NCBI RefSeq assembly: GCF_030269925.1
Contig: NC_085128.1
Span: forward strand, 8,062,501-8,126,500
Length of the DNA stretch: 64,000 nucleotides
Direction of reading: 5' to 3'
Origin: Bombyx mori
Taxonomy: Eukaryota > Arthropoda > Insecta > Lepidoptera > Bombycidae
In this document: piece by piece, positions 1 through 11,784 of the stretch
How positions within the stretch are numbered: the first letter of the stretch is position 1
Layout of the letters: every line of letters begins with the position of its first letter
Position numbers and translations under genes: made by a program
The notes under the pieces: generated by a model
Database searches by the model: none
What the model saw: only the letters and a program-made list of their open reading frames with translations
Told to the model about the DNA's origin: nothing

Positions 1-118
1 AGAGAGATATTGACCTCATGTTTCAAGGTGGGGCATTAACGTTGCAATTTCTCTATGCTCTGGCAACCATTTAACACAAGATGGGTCATGAGTTCCTTTA
101 GCCATCTAGTATAAAAAG
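1..118 (+). repeat. Decayed Bm1-type SINE, 3' part
   Basis: The text resembles the SINE 3' half seen elsewhere in the window: a 'tttcaaggtggggcattaacgt' stage, then 'ctctggcaaccatttaacac', then 'gatgggtcatgag'. It is strongly diverged and has no clear tail. Confidence 0.5.
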
Positions 119-904
119 CTGAAATAAACTCACTAAATGTGAAATATTTTTTTTTCATTCGCAATTTATGAAGGAAAACGTGAGGATGAGTCATAAAATA
201 AGCATAAAAAGTATAAATCCTCAAGGTCACCTGACATGTTCATCTATTAACATAACGCAAAAACAGCAGTCACATAAATTGTTATTTCAAGTTTTTCAGC
301 ATTGTTTGGATAAATATTATGTATCCAGATTTAACGGATAGAGTACTTACTGTGTCAAGTTTAATACGATGTTTGCGTGTTTAATGATCGTATTCAAACC
401 ATTGATATCTTGTGTTGGTTTAAGTTTTTATATTTTGATTGGAAGGTCTTATGGACCTTCAGAATATATTTTCATATCATAATATTTAGGTTAGACTTGT
501 TTTGAATTTATTTGGAAGTACTAGTACCATTAGACTGCATTATCTTAGAATTTAGGGTGTAATCATCCTTTTTATAAACACATTTCAGCTTCTTTTATGT
601 TAATGGTGTCGAAAGACGAAAATGAATTCCTTTAAGTAATTTATTCGTGAAGTGCATAACGTACTTAGATTATGCAATAGTTTCCTGTAATGCTTGGCAT
701 TGGTCTGCTACAAATGGTTAGCGCGGCCGAATGGCATGTTTGTCCTATTGTATTTAATCACTGACACGTCTACTTCGTGAATAGTAATAATAAGATTTAG
801 CCTATAAATTGAAATGTTAATAAAAATGCAGGAATAAAACTATATAAAGGAACATATACTTTTTTTTAAACGAAATTTTCGGATAGTTCAGGTTTCGACT
901 TGGT
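119..904. other. Unassigned AT-rich DNA
   Basis: No open frame with recognisable protein character and no repeat family that I can place. Confidence 0.5.
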
Positions 905-1000
905 TGTCTTCTTGGCATTGCTGATACCATCTATAATGGTAGTAGCTCATCATCAGGTGGGCCGTACGCTTGTCTGCTTACAGTGTCAATAAAAGTAATT
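905..1000 (+). repeat. LINE 3' end (family A tail)
   Basis: Diverged copy of the tail 'ggcattgctga...ccatcaggtgggccgta...gtctgc...caataaaa'. The same tail ends the RT-containing LINE copies at 36.2 kb and 46.3 kb, which identifies it as a LINE 3' UTR. Confidence 0.65.
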
Positions 1001-1029
1001 TTATTTAACTTTAGCTTACTTGGTTGAAG

Positions 1030-1292
1030 CAACGGCGGATCCAGGGGGGGGGTCATGGGGTCATGACCCCCCCCTGAGGTGGTTCCAGGACTTGGGTGAA
1101 CCACTAATTGAACATAATGATTTTATTTATATATTTTGTCACTATACAGATTTCATATAACTACATACCTTCAATATTTAATTAACTTAATATAATATAA
1201 TAACTTTGTATGATGGCAAGCGTTTGGGAACGAGCGCATCGAAAATTTGACTATGTGACCCCCTCCTGGCGCCAAAGCTGGATCCGCCCTTG
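1030..1292. mobile_element. hAT-like MITE with 8-bp target duplication
   Basis: Terminal inverted repeats are CAACGGCGGATCCAG on the left and, reverse-complemented on the right, CAAGGGCGGATCCAG. The element is flanked by the direct repeat GGTTGAAG (1022-1029 and 1293-1300). An 8-bp duplication and short inverted repeats are typical of hAT elements. The 263-bp interior has no coding capacity. Near the left end a G-run and C-run form a hairpin with 13-bp arms (1045-1057 and 1062-1074). Confidence 0.8.
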
Positions 1293-1300
1293 GGTTGAAG

Positions 1301-3265
1301 TACCGTATACCAAGATATAAAACCACTATACCTACATATCTGAGAGGGCCAAAGGGTCGTGCCCTCGAGGCGACGGCGAGAGATCACGATTCTATCTCCA
1401 CGATTCATTCTAAAGCACTAGTGCTATAGTTAGATAAAGCGGTACACGGTTATGCTTTTTATTTACATGTAGAGCTATTTTATTGGAATTCGCATCGTTA
1501 GTTTTTATTGTTATTATTTGATTACCTATTTCAAGAAGAAAAAAAAGCAATTTGAATTAAGCTGAAAGTATCTCTTGATTTCTTTCTTTACTTATTTGTT
1601 TAATTTACAACAAGATTCGTTTAGGAAGTTACACCACAGGTTACACGTTTGCGATATATGTATGTGATTTTTTCAAATTAATAAGATCTAGATTCCGTTT
1701 TTGAATAGTAGGGATTAGCAATAACATTTTGATTTGCAATTTTTTTGTGACTTTGTAACTTTTACGAGCTTGCACTACTACAGAATACCTTTAAACCAAA
1801 TCCTCCAATATAATGTTTAAAAACTCGTAGAATCATATTACGTAAGTGTTCAACATCTGTCTTATGAACGTCTTATGGTAATATTTTAACGTTGGCCGCA
1901 TTGTCTATGAATATTCAAGTTGGTTAAGTTATGACGGATTGCCATGAAATTTTTCAATGTCTTTGAATTTTTTGTTTCTCCGCATAAAGGTAATACCAGT
2001 TTTTTTTGTATACATACGTTTAGTGCTATTTTAAAAGCTACCTCTGAATTTATCATATCCACTATATTATTTACTATTAGATATGTTTCCTATATTGTTT
2101 GTAATATCGCTATATAGTAAAGCTAATATTTTTTGTTGTTGTAAAAAATGTATTCTATCTCTTATTTAAACAAGGTCTTAGAGTTCTTAATGGCGGACAC
2201 GACCTCGTTGCGTCTCTATCGCATATGTTACCTATTAGCAACGGTAGCCACTCACTGTTTGTGTAGACCGTAAAAGATGCATGCACATTATAAACAACGA
2301 AATCGACTTTCCGTTCCACCAAGTTGTTCTCCAAGCGTACGGTAGTTAACGATATTATTCTGTCTTTGCCAATGTTCATGATTTGTAATGACTACTTTCC
2401 ATCATACTTGTATAATTCGCATGCTTTTTATAAAGATAATTAAATAATAATACATTTCCTTTTATCAATTTTCTAGCTAGCTTTTGTGTGTGGTGTTCTT
2501 ACGCGATTAATTATGTTAATAAATACTGAAACGATTGCGGAACATTTTATAGAAAGTTGTTTTAATGCTACGATAACTCTACCACATGTGTAAGTATTGT
2601 TGTCTTATTGAAGTGAAAACTTCTTTAGAATCGTTGTGATTTCAAACCGGATGCAACGGAAAAAACGACAGGTAAGAGACACAAATACAAAAATGTGTAG
2701 GATGAAGCCAGCAAAGAATGAGACAGAAATATACATACTATTTAATACAGCGCCATCTGTGAGATTTTTTAATACTAACGTGTGTATGAAAGCTCTTGTA
2801 GTGAATTTTAATTTAGGATTATACGTGAAATTAAAATATCAATTCACAGAGGGCGCTACCTTACAATTATTTACTAATGACAAAATTTTACATATACTTA
2901 AGACGTTTAGGATAATTGTATTTTAATTTTGGAAGGTTTCACTTCTACCACGTGTGAATTGCACACATTTTGTATTTTTTTAATTATCCAAGCCTGCTTT
3001 GCCTTTTAAATTAAACAGGAAAAAGCATTTTTTCAATCAACTAAATTAACGCAAGTATTAACTTAACCTAACGTTACGATATTATAAGCTATTCTGTTCA
3101 TTAAATTACTCAGTGAAACATTACATTAAAACTTGCCCTTTCATTGTTAGTAGAAAATGTTATATTGTCAACAGAGACAAGTGAAGTGCTCGAAAATTAG
3201 ACTAAGGCTGATGTTGAGACCACCACAGGTGCATTATTATTATGGCATTATTATGTTATACAATT
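1301..3265. other. Unassigned AT-rich DNA
   Basis: No gene or repeat family recognised. A minus-strand open stretch around 2155-2379 looks mildly protein-like but matches nothing I know. Confidence 0.4.
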
Positions 3266-3269
3266 GAAA

Positions 3270-3312
3270 TGTGATAATAAAATAAAATAAAATAAAAATA
3301 AAAAATAAAAAA
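3270..3312 (+). repeat. AATAAA-type A-rich simple repeat
   Basis: Reiterated aataa/aaataa units. They lie downstream of the 3' end of the minus-strand LINE, beyond its probable 3' terminus. Confidence 0.7.
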
Positions 3313-3615
3313 GCCTTTTATTTCTTGCTTTTCATACCAAAAAAATTTTTCATTATTAATATGCATGCAAAATAATTCACATTTTTAAATTTATTATCCA
3401 ATATTCAAAATAATTAACAAAATAATTTTTAATTGAATCTTGATTATTATTTTTTGATTATGTACATGTTATGAGTGATAAGAAGTATTGAATTGTGTTC
3501 TTATTTTAAGAAATAATATACATAACATTTGGAATAATTTTTACATTTAAAAGTACTAAATATTAATTTAATTGGTTAAATTAGTCAGGGTTTATTTATG
3601 TTAGCAAGAACCCTC

Positions 3616-5073
3616 TCAATGAAAGGTGAAGGCCTCCTCCAGAGATGACCAGTACTCTCTATTCTCTGCCGCTCGCGGCCATTGTACACCTGCTACTTTT
3701 ATGATGTCATCTACCCATCGTGTAATTGGTCTACCTCTTTTCCTCTGTCCTAGTGGACCGCGCCATGATGTTGTCTTTGCGGTCCAGCGGTTGTCGCTGA
3801 GCCTCGCTACATGTCCAGCCCAACGCCATTTCAGCTTTTGTGAATAGCTGAGAGCGTCGATGGCTTTTGTTTTCTGTCTTATAGTCGTATGGCGGATCCT
3901 TTGGATTTTCTTAATTTTCAAGATGCTTCTTTCCATGCTCCTTTGACAAGATATAATTTTATTTTTTACTTTTCTGGTAAATTTCCATGTTTGACAGGCG
4001 TATGTTAATGAGGGTAGTAGGCAGGTGTTCATGACTTTCGTTTTCATCCGTATGGTCATATCGCTTTTGAGTATTTCTTTGAGACTCCAGAACTTTTTCC
4101 ATGTGTTGTTGATCCTTCTCTCCACTTCCAATTCATTATTTTGTTGGTTGAATGAAACTTGCTTACCCAGATAAATGTAAGCACCGACATATGCTAAAGA
4201 AGAATTTTCAAGATATATCGGTCTTTCGATATGGTTCGTCATGATATTGGTTTTTGTTAGATTGATCTCCAAGCCTACTTTACGACTTTCTTCATGTAGA
4301 GTGTTTATCATTATTTGCAGTTGGTTAATACTTTCTGATAGCAGGGCTATGTCGTCGGCAAATCTCAAATGGCTCAAGTAACATCCATTTATATTTATGC
4401 CAACTCTTTCCCAGTTTAACTTGCCAATGATGGACTCTAGCACCGCTATGAAGATGGTCGGCGAGAGTGGGTCTCCCTGTCGTACGCCTTTTCTTATTTG
4501 TATGGGTGGCCCTGTAGTTTCCAGCTTCACTCTGCTAGTGCTGTTGTCGTAAATATTTTTTAGGACTTTTATGTAATCTAGTGGTACTTGTTGAGAGAGC
4601 AGAGTTTCCCATATAGATGAGTGAAGCAGAGAATCAAATGCTTTTTGGTAATCGATAAAGACAATGTAGAGTGGTCTGTTGAACTCTTGGTACTTTTCTA
4701 TCAGCATTTCTAGTGAGTGTATGTGGTCCAGTGTTGAAAAGCCTCTTCTGAAGCCTGCCTGTTCGATGGGTTGGTATTTCTCTGTGCTTTCTTTTATTTT
4801 TTTCTCTATTATTGAGGAGAACAGTTTATATAGTGAAGGTAGTAAGCTTATCGGTCTGTAATTACTTATATTATTAGGGTCTCCTTTTTTGTACAGTAAG
4901 ATGATATCAGACTCTGACCATTGACGAGGTGTATACGAGCTGTTCAGTATCTGATTAAATAGTCGAGTTAGTGGTTTTGCTAGATACGCGCATCCGAGCT
5001 TTATGGTTTCGTTGGTGATCCTGTCGGGGCCTGGACTTTTCTCTATTTTTAGTGATTTAATCCCTTTAATCAC
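3616..5073 (-). pseudogene. LINE ORF2, reverse transcriptase and C-terminal domain
   Basis: This frame of 485 codons carries the whole reverse transcriptase. Visible motifs are NYRPISLLP (about residues 71-79), QAGFRRGFST, motif A FIDYQKAFD with catalytic Asp141, GVRQGDPLSP (motif B), and FADD (238-241, motif C). A 'YLGKQ' thumb-side motif follows. The C-terminus has the RGRPITRWVDD and REYWSSLEEAF pattern shared by many insect LINEs. All catalytic residues that I can check are present, so the domain looks intact. It is severed from its endonuclease by a stop and a frameshift between 5074 and 5246, so the element cannot make a full ORF2 protein. It would act in target-primed reverse transcription. 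Confidence 0.88.
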
Positions 5074-5243
5074 TTCGGATTCGTCTATGACTGCTCTCGT
5101 CTCTACTTGATTTGTGCCCGGTAGTTCATATGTACATTGATTCGGTGCGCTATATATTATAGCTCCTTGTAAAATTCTGTGGCTATTTTCAGTATTTCTG
5201 TTCTATTTTGGGTATTTTTTACTTTGTCTTTCAATTCTTCAAT

Positions 5244-6411
5244 CTATGTTTTGTGTGTTCTGATTTCTTTGTATGCTTTCTTGACACTATTTGTAGTATT
5301 TAGATGTTTTTCAATGATTCTTGTGCGGTGCACCTTATAGTCTAGATTAATACGTTTACTTATGAGTTTGTAGAGTGCTTTTAGTTCATTTTTCATGGTT
5401 CTGGATTTCGGTTTTGTCCTTTGTAATTCTTGTCTTCTGCAAATTAACGCCTTTGTGCGTGCTGATAGTACTTGTTTTTTAACTGAGTTTCTGTTGGATG
5501 AAACCTCGTGAGCTTTTTTCAGGCTGTTGTTTATTGCGTTTGTTATATCATCATAATAATTCTGAACGGTGTCCTCATCTCTCCGGTCCTCTAGTAGGTT
5601 TATTAAGTTGCTATTTAGTGTCTGCTTGTAGGTTTCCGCTTCTTCTTCGTTCTTTAGTTGGAATCTGGGGCATTGACCGAACTTCCTACGACTTTTTGTT
5701 TTGGGGACAATGTTTAATGATGCTCTCACTGGTCTATGATCTGAAGGGTAAGTGATATTTAAAACCTGAATATCATATATGTTTCTGTGTAAGTTTGTTA
5801 AAATGTAGTCTATTTCATTTTTTATTTTCCCGTTGGGTGATCTCCAAGTCCATCTTTGTTTGTTTGTTTTTTTGAAAAAGGTGTTCATAATTGCAAAATT
5901 GTTCTCATGTGCAAAATCGATGAGCCTGTTTCCTCTACAGTTTCTATCTCCATATCCGTGGTTACCAGTGACTGTTTCGTTGGGATTGGTTTGTCCTATT
6001 TTGGCGTTAAAGTCACCCATGACTATGATATTGTTTTCTGAGAGTTGTATGGCTTTGTCAACAGTACTGTAGAAAAATTCCAATTCTTCGTCGCTCGAGG
6101 CCTCTGTTGGAGCGTAAACTTGAATTATGCTTAATTCTAAGCTATCGATATTCATCCTTAGCAGCGCTACTCTTTCTGAAAGACCTATGAAGCTTGTAAT
6201 ATATCTTTTCAGATATTTTTTGACAATAAAACCCACTCCGTATAATCCGGGCGTATCTCCGGTGTAGTAGAGGATAAACTCATCATGTTCTTCGATTGTG
6301 TTTCCTAGTTTTCTTGTTTCCGAAAGACCGATAATGTCAAAGTTTATATTTTTCAAGCATTCTGTTAATTCCAGTAGTCGTGAATACGTCGACATAGTTC
6401 TAACATTGTAT
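5244..6411 (-). pseudogene. LINE ORF2, APE-type endonuclease part
   Basis: This is an apurinic endonuclease-like domain that nicks target DNA. The first ATG (6395) is not the true start: the open frame continues upstream and includes the conserved TYNVR opening of the domain (about 6397-6411). Counting from 6395, SETR with the catalytic Glu lies at residues 25-28, GDFNA at 127-131, and SDHRPV at 218-223. A Lys/Arg-rich linker follows. The frame ends in a TAG at 5244-5246. Beyond it the same frame stays recognisable for about 30 codons, then a frameshift leads to the RT frame. I infer one broken ORF2. Confidence 0.85.
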
Positions 6412-6546
6412 GTGGCTATATATAGTGTTCTGGTGACTGTTTTTTCTGCATTTTGTTTTAATTTTCTCTGGAGGGTTTTGGTCGGATTCTCCCGCGGTGA
6501 CCAGCCGTCTTGGGAGATTGAGGTTGAGAGGAGTTCGCGCTAATTG

Positions 6547-7119
6547 TTATTTTGTCGTTTTCTTGTTTTCTTGTTCTGGAGAAGACCGAGACCGAGAGGG
6601 GAGCCCGTGAAGTGTTAGCGTCGGCTTTTTTATAAGGTAGCTCGTCATATTATTATTTTTAATAATTTTTGTTGTTTGTTTTTTGTTTCCGCTGCTGCTT
6701 GAACTTCTCAATGATTCCGGTGATTCTGATGAGTTCCTTTTCTTATCTTTTTTCTCATGTTCAATTTGCTCGCTTGGTAAAACATTTTCCTTTTGTGTAT
6801 TTTTGGTTCCTAAAACGACAAGTCTATCATATTTTATGATTGCCCTGTTTCCGGATTCTCTTTCTTTGATTAACTCGCTCTGAAGCTCCCTGCGTTTTTT
6901 TAGTATATCTTGGGGGAAATCTTCTTTTATGTAAACGGGTGATGATATCAGTTTTTTCTTATTTTTAAGTAATTTTATTTTTAACCCCATAGTGCTCAAT
7001 GTTACTACAATGGGTCTCGTGTTTTCCCCTCTTTTTCCAACTCGCCTTACAAATTCAACGCTGTTTTCATTGCATTCAATGCTTAAATATTTATTTATAA
7101 TTTCTAGCACAATTTGCAA
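6547..7119 (-). pseudogene. LINE ORF1, C-terminal part
   Basis: This stretch of 190 codons resembles the RNA-binding half of L1-like ORF1 proteins: VEFVRRVGKRGENTRPIVV, a basic stretch, then VYIKEDFPQDI and an R/E-rich helix. A Ser/Lys-rich low-complexity tail follows and ends near EQENKKTTK. It should be continuous with the coiled-coil fragment at 7156-7431. The two are split by the perfect inverted repeat at 7107-7178, which brings in a stop codon. ORF1 proteins coat the LINE RNA. Confidence 0.75.
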
Positions 7120-7178
7120 CAGATCCTGATATGACCTTTCAGGTGAAAGGTCATATCAGGATCTGTTGCAAATTGTGC
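7107..7178. repeat. Perfect 35-bp inverted repeat inside LINE ORF1
   Basis: The arms 7107-7141 and 7144-7178 are exact reverse complements separated by two G residues. One arm encodes ORF1 sequence (residues SYQDLLQIV on the minus strand). The other arm is its inverted copy and brings in a TGA stop, which splits ORF1. Confidence 0.95.
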
Positions 7179-7431
7179 AAAAAGAAGGTTCTTCGACTCC
7201 GAAAAAGAGCAGATTTCTCTTTCTCTTCAATCTCTCCATGTTATCTATTTTGTTTTTCTGCCATTCTAATTGTTGTTCAAGTAACTCGGTCTTTAATTCA
7301 AGACTGTGAAATTTTTCATTCATATTATTTATAATGGTATTTTTTATTTCCTCCTTCATATCTAACATATCCGCTTTTTGTTGTTTCATCTCTTCTTGCA
7401 TGCTTCTTAATATATTTTTAATTTCTTCCAT
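7156..7431 (-). pseudogene. LINE ORF1, N-terminal coiled-coil fragment
   Basis: The N-terminus is MEEIKNILRSMQEEMKQQK followed by heptad-like Met/Glu/Lys/Leu runs to about residue 65. This indicates a coiled coil of the sort that trimerises L1-like ORF1 proteins. A basic NLLFFGVEE segment follows. The frame is then diverted by the inverted copy into CTICNRS and a stop. It starts at an ATG just inside the probable 5' end of the element. Confidence 0.72.
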
Positions 7432-7440
7432 TACTTTTAT

Positions 7441-7981
7441 ACCTCAAAGTACTACTAATACAATCTTGTGGATAGTATTGGAACTACGTTGCTTATAGCA
7501 GATGTTATCTCCAGTTTATCGAGTTTTATCTTGAGAGTTCAGCTGCTCACGCTAGGTGGCGCTAACGTTTTTGTACGAGGTGATTTGTGTGACGATGCGA
7601 ATAATATTTATGTTAGGTTATACACCAATGCAAAAAATAAATCAAATAGAATCCTTGTGTTCACTATTTAACAGTTTAACGATTTTAATGATTATTTATG
7701 TCCCCTTCACTGCACTTAACGAGTTTTAGATCATTTACACTTAGAGTAATGGATATAAATGTCAGTTGCGCGTCCCTTGATATTTTTATAGATTTTGTAT
7801 TGTTTACGCACTCTTTCAATAAGAAAACATTTGTTCCTGTGGTTCTTAGTATTGTTCCTTTATTTATCACTACTTTATCACACTTTAACCGCTACTACTA
7901 TTTATTACTTAGTTAAAAAAGCAGACGATGAAGTGAACGGTGGCACAGTCCGCGAACTACCGAAATGTGATAACGATATCT
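7441..7981. other. Unassigned DNA at LINE 5' flank
   Basis: It may hold LINE 5' UTR or target DNA. No boundary, duplication or gene is visible. Confidence 0.35.
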
Positions 7982-8134
7982 TTATTACACTAACCAAAAT
8001 TCTAAATTTAAAGTTTCTTATTAGTACCTACCGGTTCTCGATTGGAATGATACTGATATTCTTATTACACTAACCAAAATTCTAAATTTAAAGTTTCTTA
8101 TTAGTACCTACCGGTTTTCGATTGAAATGATACT
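7982..8134 (+). repeat. Tandem duplication, 80-bp period
   Basis: 'ttattacactaaccaaaatt' begins at 7982 and again at 8062. The copies agree through 'gtacctaccggtt', with only two visible differences (ctcgattgg against ttcgattga). Confidence 0.9.
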
Positions 8135-8381
8135 ATCGGTAATCGTAACGCAGAACCCGTTACGGTATACAATGGCCAGCGCAAAATCTCGAAGGTCTTT
8201 CTCCAGTGCTGTGGTTCTTATAGTTGCGTTCTAGTTTTGTGTCGCGTTAGAAAAAAAAAAAGAAAGATTTTGTCGATTCGAATACGTGAAGTTTGATTTC
8301 GCTTGCAGTGTACGAGCCGCCTACAAGATGGTATTTATGTCAAACTTCAAAGTAGTTATTACTTTTACGGAAGGACCAAGT

Positions 8382-8660
8382 ACAAAGACGTCGTGGCCTA
8401 AAAGATAAGGCACACCGTGTACTAACATCAAACGATGCAGATCATTATTTTCTAAGAGATTATGCATTTAGCACGTGATCATGAACGATTTCAGTGATGA
8501 AACAATAAAAACTAAATACAAAAAAAAAACAAAAAAAAAAAACAAGGCGAGCGCACAGATGGGTACCACGTTCTGCCTATTTCTTCCGTGAAGTAGCACT
8601 TCGTTCTGGCTTACAACTGAGACTTCGATCTAATGTTTCAAGGTGAGATCATTAATGACA
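8382..8660 (+). repeat. Decayed tRNA-headed SINE
   Basis: The head 'gacgtcgtggcctaaaagat' matches the tRNA-like head of the next SINE. The body retains 'gggtaccac', 'ctgcctatttcttccgtgaag' and 'tttcaaggtgagatcatta'. An A-rich block interrupts it at about 8520-8545. Confidence 0.6.
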
Positions 8661-8668
8661 TCATAATT

Positions 8669-9100
8669 GAAGTCGTCGTGGCCTAAAGGATAAGACGTCC
8701 GGTGCACTCGTACCGAGCGATGCACAGGTGTTCGAATCCCGCAGGCGGGTACCAATTTTTCTAATGAAATACGTAAGTACTTAACAAATGTTCACGATTG
8801 ACTTCCATGGTGAAGGAATAACATCGTGCAATAAAAATCAAACCCGCAAAATTATAATTTGCGTAATTACTGGTGGTAAGATCTCTTGTGAGTCCGCACG
8901 GGTAGATACCACCGCCCAGCCTATTTCTGCCGTCAAGCAGTAATACGTTTCGGTTTGAAGGGTAGGGCAGCCGTTGTGACTATACTTGAGACCTTAGAAC
9001 TATATCTCAAGGTGTGTGGCGCATTTACATTGTAGATGTCTATGGGCTCCAGTAACCACTTAACACCAGGTGGGCTGTGAGCTCGTTCACACATCTAACG
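8669..9100 (+). repeat. Bm1-type SINE, near full length
   Basis: A tRNA-related head (gtcgtggcctaaaggataag ... ggtgttcgaatcccgcag, resembling A and B boxes of a Pol III promoter) is followed by the common body (tggtggtaagatctcttgtg ... cacttaacaccaggtgggct). The A-rich tail has been lost. It serves as the reference copy for the truncated ones. Confidence 0.85.
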
Positions 9101-11590
9101 CTGCAGTAATCAGTTTACAGTAAATGGACGATCGGATCCTTCTCTCGGAGAAACACCTTCTGATTAATTCCCGAAACTGACAAGTACTGTTAAGTACTGT
9201 TGAGAACAAGTATGGACGTTATATAATAATTCTTCTTGTTATAGTTAATTACACGTATAATTTAAACATTGTTAGATCAATCTGGGCATTCGTAAATTGT
9301 TTGTTAACTTTCACAAACAAAAACTAAAAGTGTAATTTTGTGAAAAAAGAAAATAAGAAAACCAAAATTTACTTCATATGGTATATCTATCTATTGTCAG
9401 ATTAGCGTGTGTGTGTAAATACGAAAGCTTTTAAAGTACTGTATTAAGCACTTCTCTCGTAATAATAGATATTTGTATTTTAACACAAGGAAACGTATAA
9501 AAACTGTAATTGCGAACCGTTTTGTACAAATTGATGGGTTTCGGCTGTGGGTTATCGCATGACTTGAAATTATTTTCATGGTGGGAATAAATATAAAACA
9601 CTTCATTGTTTTAATGTTTTACTATGCGTCCCGTTATTACGATGTGGATTGTAAGTAATGGCAGAGCAGTTAATAAATGTAATAACGAACCGTGCACTTT
9701 TTCTGTGAGTTAACGGAGGTGAGGTGAACTCACTTTTCATTCACATTCGCAGCTAAGTAGGGCTTAGAACAGACTATTCTACTAAGCTTCAGAGTCGATA
9801 TTGATTTGGCTAGATAAAATATTAAGATACATTCCTACCTTTTGTTCCCTACTTAATTTCCTTTCTAACTGAAGGTTCCTTCTTAATTAGGAAAATCTAT
9901 CAGTTGGTAAGACGAATTGTGAGGCAACATGAATTGGAACCATGCTTCTGTCTACCTCTGTCGCCCAGTAATAGTCTAGCTTGCCAGTTTAGTTCCAGTT
10001 TTGTTTATGGGCTGTGTAACATAAAGTGGGCTGTTGTATCACCTCGATATTAGATACGTGTTTAGTCTGCAAAAGTGTACGTCAAGATTTTGATATTTTG
10101 AATATATGTATATTTTTAGAATTAAAGATACAGAAAATGGGTTAGTGAGTAGCAGTTTTAAATAATTCAAATTAATTTAATAATTAAACAAATTTTACTA
10201 CAACCGTAAAAGTAGTACAAAGCAGATCAGCTGTATTCGTAGAAATAATTAACATTTAGCGCAGGTATTATATAATATAGTTGATGTGAGCCTATTCCCA
10301 TGTGTGGGTGTCATTTGATGCAACCAGTGTAAAGACCGGTTTGGCGGCCTCAATATTTGAACCGGCTACGTCATCTCAGCGAGACAGTGGGTGTGCATTA
10401 CTGCTTAATTTATCAACTAAAGACATAGACAAAATTGTGAAATGCGATACATATTAGAACACGGACAACTATAAAACTGGCTCGGTTAAAGCATATTGTT
10501 CAACAAATCTAAAAGGATATTACGCGTAGTTCGAACTATTTACAATTGTATTGTTATTAATAAAGGCGATGTAATTAATCTTAGCTACGCCATGGTGTCT
10601 GTCGTGTTAGAAGCTATCTTTCGATGCGAAAAACAACACGCAATTATTCCTAAAATTATTATATAACATAATAAAAGAAATACATTGGTAATACCAGCAG
10701 TTATGAAATGGCACATGTACAGTACATGTACATAACAGTGTGGGTTGTAATGGGCTTCGATAACTGTACGTTTTTATCATATCACACTTCCCATGGAATT
10801 ACTACTGAGTACAAAGTTAATTTGTTAGACAACCATTGATGTGGATACAAGTGGACAGTGATTACGACGTGGAAGTGTATAGTTTTCTGAGTATCATTAC
10901 AAAGTAACGACGTCCCATTTATTCGTCGTGTAATGCCTAGAAAATACATACGCTATTTGTGTTTTTATGTCAATATCTGCTTACAAGTTAACCATGTTCA
11001 TGTCTTTTAAGAAATGGAGAATTAATGATCCAATATGGCCTTATATAAAATAATCTCCTTAAATGTTTTTTGTTTAGTTAGATTTGTCAGAAGCCTTACA
11101 GCTCATTAATTTTTGTGTTTTACCACTGAATATTCATTTAAATCGATTTTTTTTGTTACGACCTTCAAATTTTCAAGTCTATTTTAATATTTTCCAAAGC
11201 TTTTTAGAGATAAAAGACGTCGACAGACAATGCGTTACGGACACGCCCGCAAATCAGATAAGTTGCTTGTCGTTCTAAACAAGTTGGACATGCTATGACG
11301 CAATCGATGTTCACAAGCGTATGTATGTTTATGGATAACTTAATAATTCTATTTACACGTTTGCACGGTTCTGTCACGTTTCCTGGTCAAATGTTGATAA
11401 CAATAGTTGTTTTTTTAAATTTATAAAAGATTTTAACAAACGTAATCTATTTGGACTTTAAAATACCTACCTTTAATAATGTAAATGTGTGAAAATGAAG
11501 ATTGTTTGAAGTACGAAATTTAATGGAAATCTTACGCAATATGAAACATTTCCTTGATTTAACGACCAGTAACTTGGTGCTGTTGAATTA
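9101..11590. other. Unassigned AT-rich DNA
   Basis: Only short, low-complexity open frames occur. I see no exon, RNA gene or familiar repeat. Confidence 0.45.
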
Positions 11591-11623
11591 AATAGATGAA
11601 TGTTTGTTCATTATTTAGGAAAA

Positions 11624-11781
11624 TGGTAGCATCCAGAGCATTGTGTGTTTCCGCACATCGTAATCTGGCTTTGATCAGCACACGAAGCAATCAGAGCGTT
11701 TCGAACGCACACAACACGGACGTCTTAACTACGTTCATGTTATACAACTTAAAAATAAAATGTAATGAAACTGAAATTAAA
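11624..11781 (+). other. Small ORF with a mitochondrial-presequence-like start
   Basis: From the ATG at 11624 the frame reads MVASRALCVSAHRNL and then STRSNQSVSNAHNTD. It is rich in Arg, Ser and Ala and nearly free of acidic residues at first, as mitochondrial targeting peptides are. It soon runs into AT-rich sequence and a stop at about 11781. I recognise no family. It could be a chance frame, a first exon or a retro-copied fragment. Confidence 0.2.
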
Positions 11782-11784
11782 TGA

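Larger units (their letters stand above)
3600..7440 (-). mobile_element. Nearly full-length non-LTR retrotransposon (LINE), minus strand
   Basis: Read on the minus strand, the order is ORF1 (coiled coil plus conserved C-terminal part), APE-type endonuclease, reverse transcriptase and a C-terminal domain. All parts are colinear. Three lesions inactivate it: a 35-bp fold-back insertion in ORF1 (7107-7178), a stop at 5244-5246, and a frameshift between the endonuclease and RT frames near 5160. The clade is not certain. ORF1 resembles L1-type ORF1 proteins, and the C-terminus (RKRGRP..RW, W..A...REYW) resembles RTE-like and other APE LINEs annotated in Bombyx as endonuclease-reverse transcriptase. 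Confidence 0.85.

Noticed and set aside
2155..2379. Minus-strand frame DRIISLTTVRLENNLVERK... with a possible donor (GTAACA at 2231) and acceptor (at 2392)
   Set aside because: Mildly protein-like, but no known family and no companion exons; chance splice-like words are common.
8669..8760. tRNA gene candidate
   Set aside because: It is the tRNA-derived head of a Bm1-type SINE: it continues into the SINE body and recurs at 15.8 kb.
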